A stretch of DNA of 64,000 nt from an uncultured Neglectibacter sp. (GTDB taxonomy: Bacteria; Bacillota; Clostridia; Oscillospirales; Acutalibacteraceae): the NCBI GenBank assembly GCA_946554335.1, contig CAMNSA010000014.1, forward strand, positions 1 to 64,000, given 5' to 3'. Both the position numbers and the translations under genes were made by a program. Every line of letters begins with the position of its first letter. Position 1 is the first letter of the stretch. The notes under the pieces are model-generated. The model was given only the letters and a program-made list of their open reading frames with translations. It was not told the origin of the DNA and made no database searches. Positions 40,974 through 53,647 of this stretch are shown here, piece after piece.

Positions 40974-42269
40974 TCACCGGGTCTTTAAATTGTCCATTTT
41001 TCCTTTCAGGGACTCCCGGATCTCGTCCGCCAGATAGAAGGAGCCGCAGACGATGAGGGCGTCATTCCGCTTCAGGTCCTTCATGGCGGCGGCCAAAGCC
41101 TCGCCGCAGGTCTGTGTGGGGATCACCAGTGGGCAGAACTCCTTTGCCACTTGGGCGAGATCCTTCGCCGGAAGGGACCGGGGATTGTTTGGCGCGCAGG
41201 TGACGATCTTGGAAAACAGTGGGCCGATGATCCGGAGGGCCTCCCGGCTGTCCTTATCCGCCATCATGCCCATGACGGCCACCCTTCTTCCGGGGACAAA
41301 CCGCTCCAAGGCCGCTTTGAGCGCCTGCGCGCACCCAGGGTTATGACCTCCGTCCAGAAGGCAGAGAGGCTCTTCTGAGATCACTTCCATCCTGGCCGGG
41401 ATAAAAGCGTTTGCGAAGCCCTCCCGGAGAGCCTTGTCCGAAATGGTAAAGCCCCGTTCCCGCAAAAGCTTTATCACTTCATAGGCTGTGAGAGCGTTTT
41501 TCACCTGATGCTCTCCCAAAAAGGGCGTTTTGAGCGTGAGCCCGTCCACGGCAAACTCCGTTCCAAAAAGAGTCGCGCCCAGGACAGCGGCCTCCTCCAG
41601 CCTGGGGATCACGAGAGAGGCGCCCCTCTCCTCGCAGGTCTTTTGGATCACCGCCTTGACCTCCTCGGCCTGCGTGGGGTACAACACCACTCTCCCGCCG
41701 GGCTTGATGATCCCCGCCTTCTCTCCGGCGATCTTTGCGAGGGTATCCCCCAGAATGGCCGTATGGTCCAGAGAGATGGACATGATGGCCGCCGCCTCAG
41801 GGGTATCGATCACATTGGTGGCGTCAAACCGGCCTCCTAAGCCCACCTCCAGCACCACCACATCGCAGTGCCGGGCGGCAAACCAGTGAAAAGCCAGGGC
41901 CGTGATGAATTCAAACTCCGTTACAGCCTCCCCTTTGCTTTCCAGCTCTTTGGCGGCCTTGGAGACCAGTTCCACCTCTTTGGTCAGCTCTTCTTCGGAG
42001 ATCATCTCCCCGTCGATCTGGAACCGCTCTCTGAAATCGATGACATAGGGCGAGGTATAAAGCCCTGTCACATACCCTGCTTTTCTCAGCACAGAGGAAA
42101 TCAGGGTACAGGTCGTACCCTTGCCGTTGGTGCCCGCCACATGAACGAATTTCAGCTTTTTCTGTGGGTTTGAAAGCTTTGTAAGCAGCTTTTCGATCCT
42201 TTCGAGCCCCGGCTTCACACCGAAGCGCAGCCGGGAATTCACTTCCTTGAGCGCCTCTTCATAGGTCAT
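40974..42269 (-). CDS. folC: Folylpolyglutamate synthase / dihydrofolate synthase
   Basis: 431 residues of the Mur-ligase family. P-loop HVAGTNGKGTTCTLI (about 43-57), the omega-loop segment TSPYVIDFRERFQIDGEMI, and LEVGLGGRFDATNVID near 142. C-terminal domain with LDGGHNPGCAQAL. It adds glutamate to folates. AAGGAG precedes the ATG. Follows valS by 70 bp with a strong hairpin between. Confidence 0.94.
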   Translation of the reverse strand: MTYEEALKEVNSRLRFGVKPGLERIEKLLTKLSNPQKKLKFVHVAGTNGKGTTCTLISSVLRKAGYVTGLYTSPYVIDFRERFQIDGEMISEEELTKEVELVSKAAKELESKGEAVTEFEFITALAFHWFAARHCDVVVLEVGLGGRFDATNVIDTPEAAAIMSISLDHTAILGDTLAKIAGEKAGIIKPGGRVVLYPTQAEEVKAVIQKTCEERGASLVIPRLEEAAVLGATLFGTEFAVDGLTLKTPFLGEHQVKNALTAYEVIKLLRERGFTISDKALREGFANAFIPARMEVISEEPLCLLDGGHNPGCAQALKAALERFVPGRRVAVMGMMADKDSREALRIIGPLFSKIVTCAPNNPRSLPAKDLAQVAKEFCPLVIPTQTCGEALAAAMKDLKRNDALIVCGSFYLADEIRESLKGKMDNLKTR

Positions 42270-42300
42270 ACAACTCGCTCCTTCCGTATCAGAAAACGCA

Positions 42301-42330
42301 GGGGCCGGACGAAGCTTTTCGTCCGGCCCC
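42301..42330 (-). terminator. valS terminator
   Basis: 13-bp perfect stem GGGGCCGGACGAA with a four-base loop, then TGCGTTTTC on the minus strand. Confidence 0.75.
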
Positions 42331-42337
42331 GCTGCTG

Positions 42338-44962
42338 TCAGGCAAAGGCCTTCAGGGATTCCTCCAGCATACGCACCTTTTCCCGAAGCTTGTCTCCGTT
42401 GGACCTCACTCCGTCTATCACATTTTGGGGCGCCTTGCTCAGGAAGGTCTCGTTGGAAAGCTTCGCCTCCACATTGGCAAGCTGCTTTTTGGCGCTTTCC
42501 AATTCCTTCTGAAGCCGTTTGCTCTCCGCCTCCTTATCCACCAGCTCGTCCATGGGAAGATACCCCTTACAGGCGGCGGTCACCACTGTCACCGCGCCTT
42601 GGGGAACGCTTTGGGACGCGCCGATTTCCAGGGCGCTGCAATAGGCAAGGCGGAGGATCGCCTCCCGTTCTGTCTCAAAGGCGGAAGCGTCCGGGGTCTC
42701 CACGAAAAGATGGGCCTTCCTGGAGGGGGGCACATTCATCTCGCTGCGCCGGGTGCGCACCGCGGTGATCAGCTCCATCACCTTTCCCATTTGAGCCTCT
42801 TCCTCTTCAAAGGAAAGATCCTGCCTATACTCCGGCCAAAGAGCTGTGATCAGAGCTTCACCCTCGTGGGGCATACTCTGCCAGATCTCCTCGGTGATGA
42901 AGGGCATGAAGGGATGCAGAAGCTTCAAGGTGCCGTCCAGCACCCAGACCAGCACCTGTCTGGCTCCCTGAGCCTGCTCCTCAGAGCCTGCCATACGGAT
43001 CTTCGCAAGCTCGATATACCAGTCGCAGAAATCGTCCCAAAGGAAGTCGTAAAGCTTTCCTACGGCGATCCCCAGCTCAAATTTTTCCAGGTTCTCCGTC
43101 ATTTCCCTCCCAACGGAATTGAGACGGCTGACGATCCATTTGTCCTCCAGGCAAAGCTTCTCCGGCAGCCGGCAGGGCACCTCTTTCCCATCGATATTCA
43201 TATGGATAAACCGGGCGGCGTTCCACAGCTTATTGGCAAAGTTCCGGCTGGCGGCCACCTTTTCATCGGAGAAACGCATATCGTTTCCGGGGCTGTTGCC
43301 TGTGACCAGGGTAAAACGCAGGGCGTCGGCGCCGTACTGCTCAATGACCTCCACCGGGTCAATGCCGTTGCCCAGGGACTTGCTCATCTTTCTGCCCTGA
43401 GCGTCCCGCACCAGTCCGTGGAAAAACACGGTATTGAAAGGGATCTCTCCCATATGCTCAAGCCCCGAGAAGATCATTCTGGCCACCCAGAAGAAAATGA
43501 TGTCGTAGCCGGTCACCAAGGTGTTGGTGGGATAGAAATACTTGAGCTCTTCCGTATTTTCCGGCCAGCCCAAAGTGGAGAAGGGCCACAAGGCGGAAGA
43601 GAACCAGGTGTCCAGGGTGTCCTCGTCCTGCCTGAGATCGGACTTTCCGCACTTGGGGCACTTATGAGGCTCCGTCTCGGAAACGATCAGCTCACCGCAG
43701 TCCTCACAGTACCAGGCGGGAATCCTGTGCCCCCACCACAACTGGCGGGAGATGCACCAGTCCTTGATATTCTCCATCCAGTTATAATAGATCTTGTCCA
43801 TGCGCTCGGGGATAAAGCGGATCTCCCCGTTTTTCACCGCGTCCACTGCAGGCTTCGCCAGAGGCTCCATCTTCACGAACCACTGGGTGGAAACTCTGGG
43901 CTCCACCACGGTGTGGCAGCGGCTGCAGGTTCCCACATTGTGCCGGATGGGCTCCACCTTGATAAGGAATCCGCCCTCGTCAAGATCGTTGACGATCTGC
44001 TTTCTCGCTTCCAGAGCGGGCATCCCCTGATATTTTCCGCCGTTTTCATTGATCACGCCCCGGTCGTCCATCACATTGATGACCTCAAGGCCGTGACGCT
44101 TTCCAACTTCAAAGTCGTTGGGATCATGGGCGGGGGTGATCTTCACCACGCCGGTGCCGAAATCCATCTCCACATATTCGTCCGCGATGATGGGGATCTC
44201 CTTGCCCACCAGCGGCAGGATCACCGTTTTCCCAACCAGATGCCGGTAGCGCTCATCCTCGGGATGCACCGCCACGGCGGTATCGCCCAGCATGGTTTCC
44301 GGACGGGTGGTGGCAAGCTGGATATCCCCGCTGCCGTCCGAAAGGGGATAGCGCAGATGCCAGAAGGAGCCCTCCTTCTCCTCGAACTCCACCTCGGCGT
44401 CGGAAATGGCGGTACAGCAGTTGGGGCACCAGTTGATGATCCGCTCGCCCCGGTAGATGAGCCCCTTTTCATAGAGCTTTACAAACACATGGCGCACTGC
44501 CTTGGAGCAGCCCTCGTCCATAGTGAAGCGCAGCCTGTCCCAGTCGCAGGAGGAGCCCAAGAGCTTGAGCTGCTCCACGATCCGCCCGCCGAACTTTTCC
44601 TTCCAGGCCCAGGCTCTCTCCAAAAACGCTTCTCGTCCCAGCGCCTCTTTGGTGACGCCTTCCTCGCGCATGGCCTCCACGATCTTCGCCTCTGTGGCGA
44701 TAGAGGCGTGATCCGTTCCGGGAAGCCAAAGGGCGCTGTAGCCCTGCATCCTTTTGAAGCGGATCAGGATATCCTGCATGGTCTCGTCCAGGGCATGTCC
44801 CATATGGAGCTGCCCCGTGATATTGGGAGGCGGGATCACGATGGTGTAAGGCTGTTTTTCCGGATCCGGCACAGCGTGAAAATAGCCGCCCCGCATCCAG
44901 AAATCGTAGATCCTTTTTTCCACTTCCTGAGGCTCATAGGCCTTGGCAAGTTCTGTGCTCAT
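42338..44962 (-). CDS. valS: Valyl-tRNA synthetase
   Basis: 874 residues, class I. HIGH motif [17 protein letters not shown] (about 46-62), KMSKS motif [13 protein letters not shown] near 528, zinc-type cysteines [15 protein letters not shown] near 415-440, and the ValS-type C-terminal coiled coil (about 800-870). Start ATG 44962 follows GGAGG; the frame extends to 45181 but overlaps the promoter. No T-box leader fits in the 68-nt space between promoter and start. Confidence 0.96.
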   Translation of the reverse strand: MSTELAKAYEPQEVEKRIYDFWMRGGYFHAVPDPEKQPYTIVIPPPNITGQLHMGHALDETMQDILIRFKRMQGYSALWLPGTDHASIATEAKIVEAMREEGVTKEALGREAFLERAWAWKEKFGGRIVEQLKLLGSSCDWDRLRFTMDEGCSKAVRHVFVKLYEKGLIYRGERIINWCPNCCTAISDAEVEFEEKEGSFWHLRYPLSDGSGDIQLATTRPETMLGDTAVAVHPEDERYRHLVGKTVILPLVGKEIPIIADEYVEMDFGTGVVKITPAHDPNDFEVGKRHGLEVINVMDDRGVINENGGKYQGMPALEARKQIVNDLDEGGFLIKVEPIRHNVGTCSRCHTVVEPRVSTQWFVKMEPLAKPAVDAVKNGEIRFIPERMDKIYYNWMENIKDWCISRQLWWGHRIPAWYCEDCGELIVSETEPHKCPKCGKSDLRQDEDTLDTWFSSALWPFSTLGWPENTEELKYFYPTNTLVTGYDIIFFWVARMIFSGLEHMGEIPFNTVFFHGLVRDAQGRKMSKSLGNGIDPVEVIEQYGADALRFTLVTGNSPGNDMRFSDEKVAASRNFANKLWNAARFIHMNIDGKEVPCRLPEKLCLEDKWIVSRLNSVGREMTENLEKFELGIAVGKLYDFLWDDFCDWYIELAKIRMAGSEEQAQGARQVLVWVLDGTLKLLHPFMPFITEEIWQSMPHEGEALITALWPEYRQDLSFEEEEAQMGKVMELITAVRTRRSEMNVPPSRKAHLFVETPDASAFETEREAILRLAYCSALEIGASQSVPQGAVTVVTAACKGYLPMDELVDKEAESKRLQKELESAKKQLANVEAKLSNETFLSKAPQNVIDGVRSNGDKLREKVRMLEESLKAFA

Positions 44963-45029
44963 GGGTCGATTCCTCCAAAGGTAAAATAATGCTTCCGCTT
45001 TCTCTGTTTGATTCAAATGGATCCCGTTT

Positions 45030-45058
45030 ATTATTTCATTTTCCTCACACTTTGTCAA
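45030..45058 (-). promoter_or_regulatory. valS promoter
   Basis: TTGACA, 17-bp spacer, AATAAT on the minus strand. Confidence 0.7.
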
Positions 45059-45071
45059 CCGGAAGAGGGGC

Positions 45072-46793
45072 TTACAGACTGCGGGCCCAGCGGGTAAAGA
45101 CAACCGCCGCTTCCCGTCGTGCGGTATTCTTTTTGGGATTGAAACGGCCCCTTTCGTCCCCCTGAATAAGCTCCGCTCCATAGCAGGCGTAAACCGCCTC
45201 TCTCGCCCAGGAGGCGATGCCGCTGTGGTCCGGAAACCGGAAGTCAGAGGAGGCGCCGGAAAGGTCCATCACCCGGGCGAACACCACGCACATTTCCTCC
45301 CGGGAAATGGGGTCGTTCGGCCGAAACCTTCCGCCGTGGCCCTCCATGATCCCCTCCCGCTGGGCCCAGGCCACCGCGGGAGTGTACCACTTACCGGACG
45401 CTACATCGGTAAAGGCGCTTTCGTCCTCCTCATTGAGGGAGGCGTGCAGAGCGTTTGCCAGCGCCTGGACGAACTGGGCCCGGGTAAGTGCGCTGCCGGG
45501 GTTAAAATAGCCGTGCTCGTCCCCTTCAAAGATCCCCAGGGAGTGAACCTCCTCCACCGCCTCATAATACCAGGCGCTGCGAAGCACGTCCGGGAAGCTT
45601 AACGGGGCGTAATCATGCCCCAGATACACATAGGCCTCCCGGCTTTTCACCGGGTAGGAAAAGACCACATTCTGATGGCCGGAGGGCCTTTGATAGGGGT
45701 TTCTCTCAATGTGATCCGCTTCCCCGGAGAACTCTGTTTCCCCGATTTTAGAACGGTCTCCCAAAAGAAAGTAGGCGTCCACCGGCGTTTCTCCCCGGTC
45801 ATCCCAGGTGACGTCCACATGGTACCAGGCGCCGTCGTCCATCTTTACATTGTTCCACATGTGCTCCTTACTGACGGAAAGGACGCAGGGGATCTCCAAC
45901 TGGTCACAGAGAAGCTTGAAGGCCTTCGAGTAGCCGTCGCACACCGGCTCATACTCGTCCCCAGCCACCAAAGCGCTGTAGGGCGTGTGAGAGAGCTGTC
46001 CCGTCCTTTCGTCCCCTTCCTCCGTGAGGTAGGTGCAGCGGGAGGCCAACAGGTCGTGAAGAGAGCGCACCCGGGTGTAGTAATCCCCGCCGGAGGCCTG
46101 TGCAGCGAGGCTTCTGGCGCTTTCCATCATCTCGTCATAGATCGCCTTCTCCTCCTCGCCGTACAAAAGGCGGAAGCCGAAGGTGACGCCGGTGACGGTG
46201 ACCGTAAAGGGGCCTGCGAGATCCCACCGGTAGCCATACTGCATACTGGCGCTCCAGATGGCCTCCGGATGGTCATACCGATAAGCCACTACAGCGGCCA
46301 GAAGATCGGTGTAGAGGGACTGGACCTGGGTCAGGGACGCGCCGGTGGGAGTAAAATTGCGCTTGCTGTCAAAGCTTCCGGAAAGCTTCAGCCCCTGGAC
46401 GCTCTCTACCGGGGCGAAGATCGTGTGATACCCGTCCGTTTCCACTGCGGAGAGGATCCGGTCCAGCGTAAGCCCGTCCAGCTCCTGATAAAAGGCCTTC
46501 TGCCGGGCGTTTAATTGGTCGCTGAAGCTGTTTTGAAAGACGGCCGTTCCTTTAAAGGAGCTCTCCAAAGAGATAAAACCATCTTCTCCCTCCTCGGTTT
46601 TCCGCAGAGACGCGCCGGAGCCGGGCAAACTTTCTTCCCCCTGTGCCGGGGCGTTCTCAAAGACAGAAAAGCCTTCTCCCGTTTTCCCGGGCTCTTCTTC
46701 GCCCGCAAGCGCCCGGGCCGGGGCGCCTGTCGCGGCAAAGGCCGAAAGGGAGAGCACGAGCAGAAAACAAATCAGCTTTTTTCCAGTCCTCAT
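45072..46793 (-). CDS. Secreted transglutaminase-like protein with three SLH domains
   Basis: 573 residues: signal peptide ([22 protein letters not shown]), then a transglutaminase-like domain with the triad Cys in [11 protein letters not shown], His in KEHMWNNV and Asp in YHVDVTWDD, then three SLH repeats (about 400-573; [38 protein letters not shown] and similar). SLH repeats hold proteins to cell-wall polymers. It may cross-link or cleave surface proteins or peptidoglycan; exact reaction unknown. Divergent from another SLH gene at 47207. Confidence 0.87.
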   Translation of the reverse strand: MRTGKKLICFLLVLSLSAFAATGAPARALAGEEEPGKTGEGFSVFENAPAQGEESLPGSGASLRKTEEGEDGFISLESSFKGTAVFQNSFSDQLNARQKAFYQELDGLTLDRILSAVETDGYHTIFAPVESVQGLKLSGSFDSKRNFTPTGASLTQVQSLYTDLLAAVVAYRYDHPEAIWSASMQYGYRWDLAGPFTVTVTGVTFGFRLLYGEEEKAIYDEMMESARSLAAQASGGDYYTRVRSLHDLLASRCTYLTEEGDERTGQLSHTPYSALVAGDEYEPVCDGYSKAFKLLCDQLEIPCVLSVSKEHMWNNVKMDDGAWYHVDVTWDDRGETPVDAYFLLGDRSKIGETEFSGEADHIERNPYQRPSGHQNVVFSYPVKSREAYVYLGHDYAPLSFPDVLRSAWYYEAVEEVHSLGIFEGDEHGYFNPGSALTRAQFVQALANALHASLNEEDESAFTDVASGKWYTPAVAWAQREGIMEGHGGRFRPNDPISREEMCVVFARVMDLSGASSDFRFPDHSGIASWAREAVYACYGAELIQGDERGRFNPKKNTARREAAVVFTRWARSL

Positions 46794-47206
46794 ATTCGAT
46801 CCACCATACCTTTATAAAAAATACTTTAGTACTGTTCCGTTTTTTCTTCCCCGCGGACAAGCCGCAGAATCCTCCACTGTTTATTATCGCTGTCCAGGCA
46901 GATGATGTCAATCTTTTTTTCATTTTGTGAAGACCACTGCTCATAGATATTATGAAGCCCCGTTCCCCAAGAGATAGTGTTTTCTCCGGAAAATTGCTTT
47001 CCGAAAAAATGGAGAAACGGGTGGCAATATCAGGAAAAAGCTGCTTTTTCCTTGCAAAAACGGGAAAGCTGTGGTAATATGTAACGGATTTGTAACTATT
47101 AAAATCGATTTTTGAAGGGCGTTCTGCATGGTCAAGCGCCTGAAAAGATATTTTGTGAAAAGGTTTTTTTGAAAAGAAGCTTTTCTAGGAAAGGAATTTT
47201 TCTCAA
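46794..47206. promoter_or_regulatory. Divergent promoter region between two SLH genes
   Basis: 413 AT-rich bases without a gene. On the plus strand TTGCAA (47052-47057), 17-bp spacer, TAATAT (47075-47080) is a good promoter for the 47207 gene, leaving a ~120-nt leader. Purine-rich inverted segments (CCGGAAAATTGC..; CTGCTTTTTCC..) are present but no clear operator. Confidence 0.5.
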
Positions 47207-49036
47207 ATGATGAAAGACACTCTGCAAAAACCCATCCTCCTGCGTTTTCGCCTGCTGGCCGCCTTTCTTTCGATGTGCCTGCTGTTTTACGCCCTTCCGG
47301 AGCTTACCCTGAATGTTGAGGCCGCCCAAAGCGGCACCTCTCTCTCCTTCGCGGAGCACGGCCTTAAGGCCTACCGGGACGGTTGGATCTATATTTTGGG
47401 CAACAAGGGCCAGGTGGTAAACGGTCACAGAAGCTCTGACTGCGCGGGACTTTTATACGCCTATTTCACGGACAATCACATGGCGACCCCCATGGGTGGG
47501 GCCACCTCTCAGGTAGAGCATGACTGCGTCTTTTCCGGCGATCTGGAGGAGGGGCTTCCCAGAATTCACGGCCTCGCTTTGACCATGCCGGACTATTACG
47601 ATCCCGGAACCGGGATCTACGGCCACATCGGCATCTATGTGGGCAACAACAGGGCCACTGACAACAGCGATACCGCTCACAATATGCGCTATGAGACGGT
47701 AGTGGGCAATGACCGCAACTGGAACGCCTGGCATGTGTTTGACAACGGCCTGAAATATCCCAAGAACGGCTGGTACTCCATGGATGGGGCCATGTACCAT
47801 TACACCGACTGCCAATACGACGTGAACACCCGAGTGGACGGCTATGAGATAGGCGAGGACGGCATTGCGAGAGACATGGCCGGAAAGCCTATCCCGGTGG
47901 ACGACGCCATGAAAAACGACGGATATGTCAGCGCCGCTCAGGTGGGAGAGATCCTTCGCCGGCAGGGCTATGACGGCAAGGACAACACGGCGGAGCTGGT
48001 AGGCATGGGAAGCGACGAGCCGGATCCGGATTACAACGGGCGCATCACCGGAAACGGGGTCAACCTCAGGGAAAAGCCCACCACAGTGTCTTCCCCTATT
48101 GTCACCACCCTGCTGCGGGGCACAAAAATCAATATTCTGGAAGAGGTGAAGGGAGAGCTGATCAAAAGCGGCAGCGCTTCCTCTGACCTATGGTACAAAG
48201 TGAAGACCTTCTCCGGGAAGGAGGGCTTCGTGTGTTCTCTCTACGCGGAACGCACCGGCTTTTCCGACGAGCTTGTGGCCCCCACCATCACGGCCAAGGA
48301 CGGTTATGTCACCCTTTCCACCCCCACCCAAAGCGGCGAGATCTACTTTACCGTGGATAATACTCTGCCCGATGAAAACAGCATCCCCTACACGGGCCCC
48401 AATTACTTAGTGGGCTGCACTTATAAGGCCGTCACCGTGAGAAACGGGGAAAAGAGCAGCGTCACTACCGCCTCTGTGCTTTCCGACGGCAGTATTTTCA
48501 CAGACTTTACCTCCTCCGCCTGGTATTTTGACGCGGTGGACGAGGCGGTGAAGCTGGGCCTTTTTGAGGGCACCGGACAAGCTGCCTTCTCCCCGAAAAA
48601 GACCATGAGCCGCGCCATGCTGGTCACCACCTTATACCGTCTGGACGGCGCGCCGCAGATCGCCTCCGCCGAAGAGGGCCCCGCCTTTTCCGATGTGAAG
48701 CCCGGAAGCTGGTACGCGGACGCGGTGTATTGGGCAAAAAGCCTGGAGATCACAGACGGAACGGGAAAGGACGCCTTCTCCCCCAGCAGCCCCGTCACCC
48801 GGGAACAGTTTGTCACCATGCTGTGGCGCTACGCTGGCTCCCCTGCCTCTGAAGCTTCTCTTTCCGGCTTTGCGGACAGCGGAAGAGTCAGCTCCTTTGC
48901 CAAAAAAGCCATGTGCTGGGCGGTGGAAAACAAGATCATCGAGGGCAAGGAAGGAAAACGGCTGGACCCCAAGGGAGCAGCCGACCGGGCCCAGGGCGCC
49001 AAGATCCTGGTGGCCTATTCCACCTCCTTGGCATAA
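47207..49036 (+). CDS. Secreted NlpC/P60-like hydrolase with SH3, CHB_HEX and SLH domains
   Basis: 609 residues: signal peptide (about 12-40); an NlpC/P60-like papain fold (45-215) with Cys in RSSDCAGLLYAYF and His in IYGHIGIYVGN; a bacterial SH3 domain (about 280-345, ITGNGVNLREKPT); a chitobiase/hexosaminidase C-like beta domain (about 355-420, GEIYFTVDNTLPDEN); and three SLH repeats (430-609). Probably a peptidoglycan endopeptidase fixed to the wall. AAAGGAA precedes ATG 47207 or 47210. Confidence 0.85.
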   Translation: MMKDTLQKPILLRFRLLAAFLSMCLLFYALPELTLNVEAAQSGTSLSFAEHGLKAYRDGWIYILGNKGQVVNGHRSSDCAGLLYAYFTDNHMATPMGGATSQVEHDCVFSGDLEEGLPRIHGLALTMPDYYDPGTGIYGHIGIYVGNNRATDNSDTAHNMRYETVVGNDRNWNAWHVFDNGLKYPKNGWYSMDGAMYHYTDCQYDVNTRVDGYEIGEDGIARDMAGKPIPVDDAMKNDGYVSAAQVGEILRRQGYDGKDNTAELVGMGSDEPDPDYNGRITGNGVNLREKPTTVSSPIVTTLLRGTKINILEEVKGELIKSGSASSDLWYKVKTFSGKEGFVCSLYAERTGFSDELVAPTITAKDGYVTLSTPTQSGEIYFTVDNTLPDENSIPYTGPNYLVGCTYKAVTVRNGEKSSVTTASVLSDGSIFTDFTSSAWYFDAVDEAVKLGLFEGTGQAAFSPKKTMSRAMLVTTLYRLDGAPQIASAEEGPAFSDVKPGSWYADAVYWAKSLEITDGTGKDAFSPSSPVTREQFVTMLWRYAGSPASEASLSGFADSGRVSSFAKKAMCWAVENKIIEGKEGKRLDPKGAADRAQGAKILVAYSTSLA

Positions 49037-49059
49037 AGCGCAGCGGAAAAATACACAAA

Positions 49060-49094
49060 AAGCGGCTCGGAATGATCCGGGCCGCTTTTTTCTT
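49060..49094 (+). terminator. Terminator of the NlpC/P60-like gene
   Basis: 12-bp stem AAGCGGCTCGGA/TCCGGGCCGCTT (one G-T pair) with ATGA loop, followed by TTTTC. Confidence 0.85.
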
Positions 49095-49192
49095 ACTGCC
49101 ATAATGAATGAGATCGTTTTCCAGCTAACCTGCCGAGGGGATGCAGCTTAGCGATTCGTTTTCTTAGCTTACGAGCGGGAAGCTAGGCGTCC

Positions 49193-50862
<1,670 letters not shown>

Positions 50863-50877
50863 TGCCGAAACTCAAAA

Positions 50878-50927
50878 TTGTATGTACAACTTTGTCCATT
50901 ATAATCTGTCCCCGGGGAAAAAGTCAA
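50878..50927 (-). promoter_or_regulatory. GH51 promoter with AraR/GntR-like dyad
   Basis: TTGACT (50922-50927), 18-bp spacer, TATAAT (50898-50903), then nine bases on the dyad TTGTA-TG-TACAA (50878-50889). The known B. subtilis AraR operator has a very similar TTGTACGTACAA core, and this gene is an arabinosidase, so arabinose-responsive repression is a reasonable inference. Confidence 0.65.
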
Positions 50928-51066
50928 TCACAAGGGAGGAGAAATCCCGGCTCTTTTTGAAAAAATCTCTTTTCTTTTCCCGTTTTTGCGGTATACTTAG
51001 GGCAGAAAGTGGGGCGGCTCCAAAGCCTCGCCCGAACGGGTCCGATCACAGAAAGGATGGATCATC

Positions 51067-53628
51067 TTGAAAATCACGGAGCTTCGCACCAATCATTTCA
51101 CAGAGCCTCTGGGCATGTACCTTGGAAAACCCATCTTCTCCTGGGTGACAAACAGCGAGGTGGACAAGAAGCAGACGGCGGCTCGGATCACGGTCCGAAA
51201 TGACCGGGGCGACCTTCTGTTTGACAGCGGCAAGCAGACGGAGATTTCCTCCCTGGGCTTTGAAGCTCAGATGAAGCTTGCACCCCGCACCCGCTACACC
51301 TGGGAGGTCACCGTCTGGGGCGATAAGGGCGGAGTCGCCAGCGCCTCCTCCTTTTTCGAGACCGCCAAGGAAGAAGAACCCTGGGCGGGAAAATGGATCG
51401 CGGCAGACTTCGAGGACAAAGAACGCCAGCCTCTGCTCAAAAAGGATTTCTCCCTTGCCGGGAAAGCGGTTTCCGCCAGGGTCTATGTGTGCGGCCTGGG
51501 CATTTATGAGCTGTACCTCAACGGAGAAAAAGCCAACGAAGAATATCTGCTTCCCGGGTATCACTGCTATGACAGCGCCCTGGAATACCAAACCTTCGAT
51601 GTGACCTCTCTGCTGAAGAAGGGGGATAACACCATCGGCCTGAGCCTTGGCCCCGGCTGGTACAAGGGGGATATCGTCTTCGACCGCTTCCATAACCTCT
51701 ACGGAGACACCATGCAGGCTGTCTGCGAGCTGCGCGTAAAGCTGGAGGACGGCAGCGAGCAGGTGATCGCCTCAGACGAAAGCTGGAAAAGCTACCCCTC
51801 CCCCGTGACCTTCAGCAATATCTACGACGGAGAGTTTTTCGACGCCAATCTTATGACCGAGGGCTGGTGCCTTCCCGGCTGCAAGGCTCCCGCCCACGGA
51901 GTGATCCCCGGAAAAGCCGGCGCTCCCCTTTCGGCCCGGCTCGGCCCGAAGATCCTGAAAAAGCACGCCTTCTCCCCTGTGGAGGTGATCCACACCAAAA
52001 AGGGCGAGACCGTGCTGGACTTCGGCCAGAATCTCACCGGCTGGGTAGAGTTTGAGGTAAAAGAGCCCAAGGGGAAGGAGATTCTGATCTCCTACGGCGA
52101 GGTACTGCAGGGCGGCTGCTTCTACCGGGACAATCTGCGCACCGCGAAAAGCGAGTACCATTATATCAGCGACGGCGTTTCGCGCCACGTCCGTCCCCAC
52201 TTCACCTTCTACGGATTTCGCTATGTGAAGGTAGAGGGCGTGACCGATCTTGACCCCCGGGATTTCACCGCCTTCCATATCCGCTCAGACATTGACCCCA
52301 TCGGCAGCATCGAGACCGGCAGCGCCAAGGTGAACCGCCTCTTCCAGAACGCCATATGGGGAGAGTTTGACAACTTCCTGGATGTGCCCACAGACTGCCC
52401 CCAGAGAGACGAGCGTCTGGGCTGGACGGGAGACGCGGCCATCATCTCCTCCACCGCCTGCAAAAACCTGTATATGCCTGCCTTCTTCCACCACTTCATT
52501 GAAAATGTGCGTCGTGAGCAGGCCCATTTCGACGGCTCCGTCCCCTTCTTTGTGCCCACGCCCAAGGTAAAGTGGCCGGGAGACAACTGGCTGGGCGGCA
52601 ATGACAAGGGCTGCGCCATCTGGAGCGACGTGGCCACCATGATGCCCTGGGCGGTCTATGAGAACTTCGGCGACCGCAGCCTGCTGCAAAGAGAGTATCC
52701 CGTGATGAAGGCCTGGGTAGAGCGGGTGCGCAGAGACGACCGGGAGGACGGAGACCGGGGTCTGTGGCTTCGGGGGATGCAGCTGGGAGACTGGCTGGCC
52801 TTGGACCGGGAGGACGGAGACACCCAGAACCCCTTCGGCGCAACGGATCTCGCCTACACTGCCACCGCCTTTTACTACTACTCCGCCTCCCTCACCGCCA
52901 AGGCCGCCGGGGCCCTGGGGTATGAGCAGGACGCGAAGGAATACGAGGCCCTAGCGAATAAGATCAAGAAAAGCTTCCTTGGGGAGTATTTCACGGAGGA
53001 CGGAGCTCTCAGGATCCACGAGACCCAGACCGCCTGCGTCATCAGCCTCTACTTCAAGCTCTATCCCGAAAACGGCGGAAAACGCGTGATCGATACCCTG
53101 CTGCGCCTCCTCAAAGAAAACAATATGCACCTGAACACCGGCTTCTGCGGCACGCCCTTTTTGTGCCTTGCCCTCACGGAAAACGGGGCGCAGGACACAG
53201 CCTGCGACCTGTTTCTCAACGAGGACTTCCCAAGCTGGCTGTATGAGGTGAATCTGGGCGCCACCACCGTTTGGGAAAGATGGAACTCCATCCTGCCGGA
53301 CGGCTCCATCAGCGGCACCGGTATGAACAGCCTGAACCACTACGCCTACGGCTCTATCGTCGACTGGATGTACCGCTGCCTCTGCGGGCTGAATCCTACA
53401 GAGGAGGCTCCGGGCTACAAAAAGGCGGTCATCAGCCCGAAGCCGGACCCCCGCCTCAGGTTCGCACACCTTACAATGGACTCCGCCTCAGGCAGATATG
53501 CGGTCAGGTGGCACTACGAGGGAGAGACGGTCCGCTATCAGGTAACGGTCCCCTTTGACTGCGAGGCTGAGCTTCATCTTCCGGACGGCAGAAGCTATTC
53601 TCTGGAGGCGGGAAGCTATACCTTCTAA
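51067..53628 (+). CDS. Alpha-L-rhamnosidase, GH78
   Basis: 853 residues in GH78 order: N-terminal fibronectin-like domain (1-105), Bac_rhamnosid_N beta domain (about 110-270), concanavalin-like domain (about 285-390), (alpha/alpha)6 barrel (about 400-740; DVPTDCPQRDERLGWTGDA carries conserved acidic residues, WGDWLALD-like GDWLAL follows) and a C-terminal beta domain. It removes rhamnose from plant glycosides or pectin. TTG 51067 follows AAAGGA by nine bases. No signal peptide. Partner of the GH51 enzyme in plant side-chain breakdown. Confidence 0.92.
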   Translation: MKITELRTNHFTEPLGMYLGKPIFSWVTNSEVDKKQTAARITVRNDRGDLLFDSGKQTEISSLGFEAQMKLAPRTRYTWEVTVWGDKGGVASASSFFETAKEEEPWAGKWIAADFEDKERQPLLKKDFSLAGKAVSARVYVCGLGIYELYLNGEKANEEYLLPGYHCYDSALEYQTFDVTSLLKKGDNTIGLSLGPGWYKGDIVFDRFHNLYGDTMQAVCELRVKLEDGSEQVIASDESWKSYPSPVTFSNIYDGEFFDANLMTEGWCLPGCKAPAHGVIPGKAGAPLSARLGPKILKKHAFSPVEVIHTKKGETVLDFGQNLTGWVEFEVKEPKGKEILISYGEVLQGGCFYRDNLRTAKSEYHYISDGVSRHVRPHFTFYGFRYVKVEGVTDLDPRDFTAFHIRSDIDPIGSIETGSAKVNRLFQNAIWGEFDNFLDVPTDCPQRDERLGWTGDAAIISSTACKNLYMPAFFHHFIENVRREQAHFDGSVPFFVPTPKVKWPGDNWLGGNDKGCAIWSDVATMMPWAVYENFGDRSLLQREYPVMKAWVERVRRDDREDGDRGLWLRGMQLGDWLALDREDGDTQNPFGATDLAYTATAFYYYSASLTAKAAGALGYEQDAKEYEALANKIKKSFLGEYFTEDGALRIHETQTACVISLYFKLYPENGGKRVIDTLLRLLKENNMHLNTGFCGTPFLCLALTENGAQDTACDLFLNEDFPSWLYEVNLGATTVWERWNSILPDGSISGTGMNSLNHYAYGSIVDWMYRCLCGLNPTEEAPGYKKAVISPKPDPRLRFAHLTMDSASGRYAVRWHYEGETVRYQVTVPFDCEAELHLPDGRSYSLEAGSYTF

Positions 53629-53647
53629 GCTACTAAAGCATACAAAA

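Noticed and set aside
42425-44989. 854-codon plus-strand open frame opposite valS
   Set aside because: Shadow of valS: His/Leu/Gly-rich, no family motif, no ribosome site; the opposite frame encodes a complete synthetase.
44963-45060. T-box leader for valS
   Set aside because: The promoter lies only 68 bp before the start and no GGGTGG T-box sequence is present.
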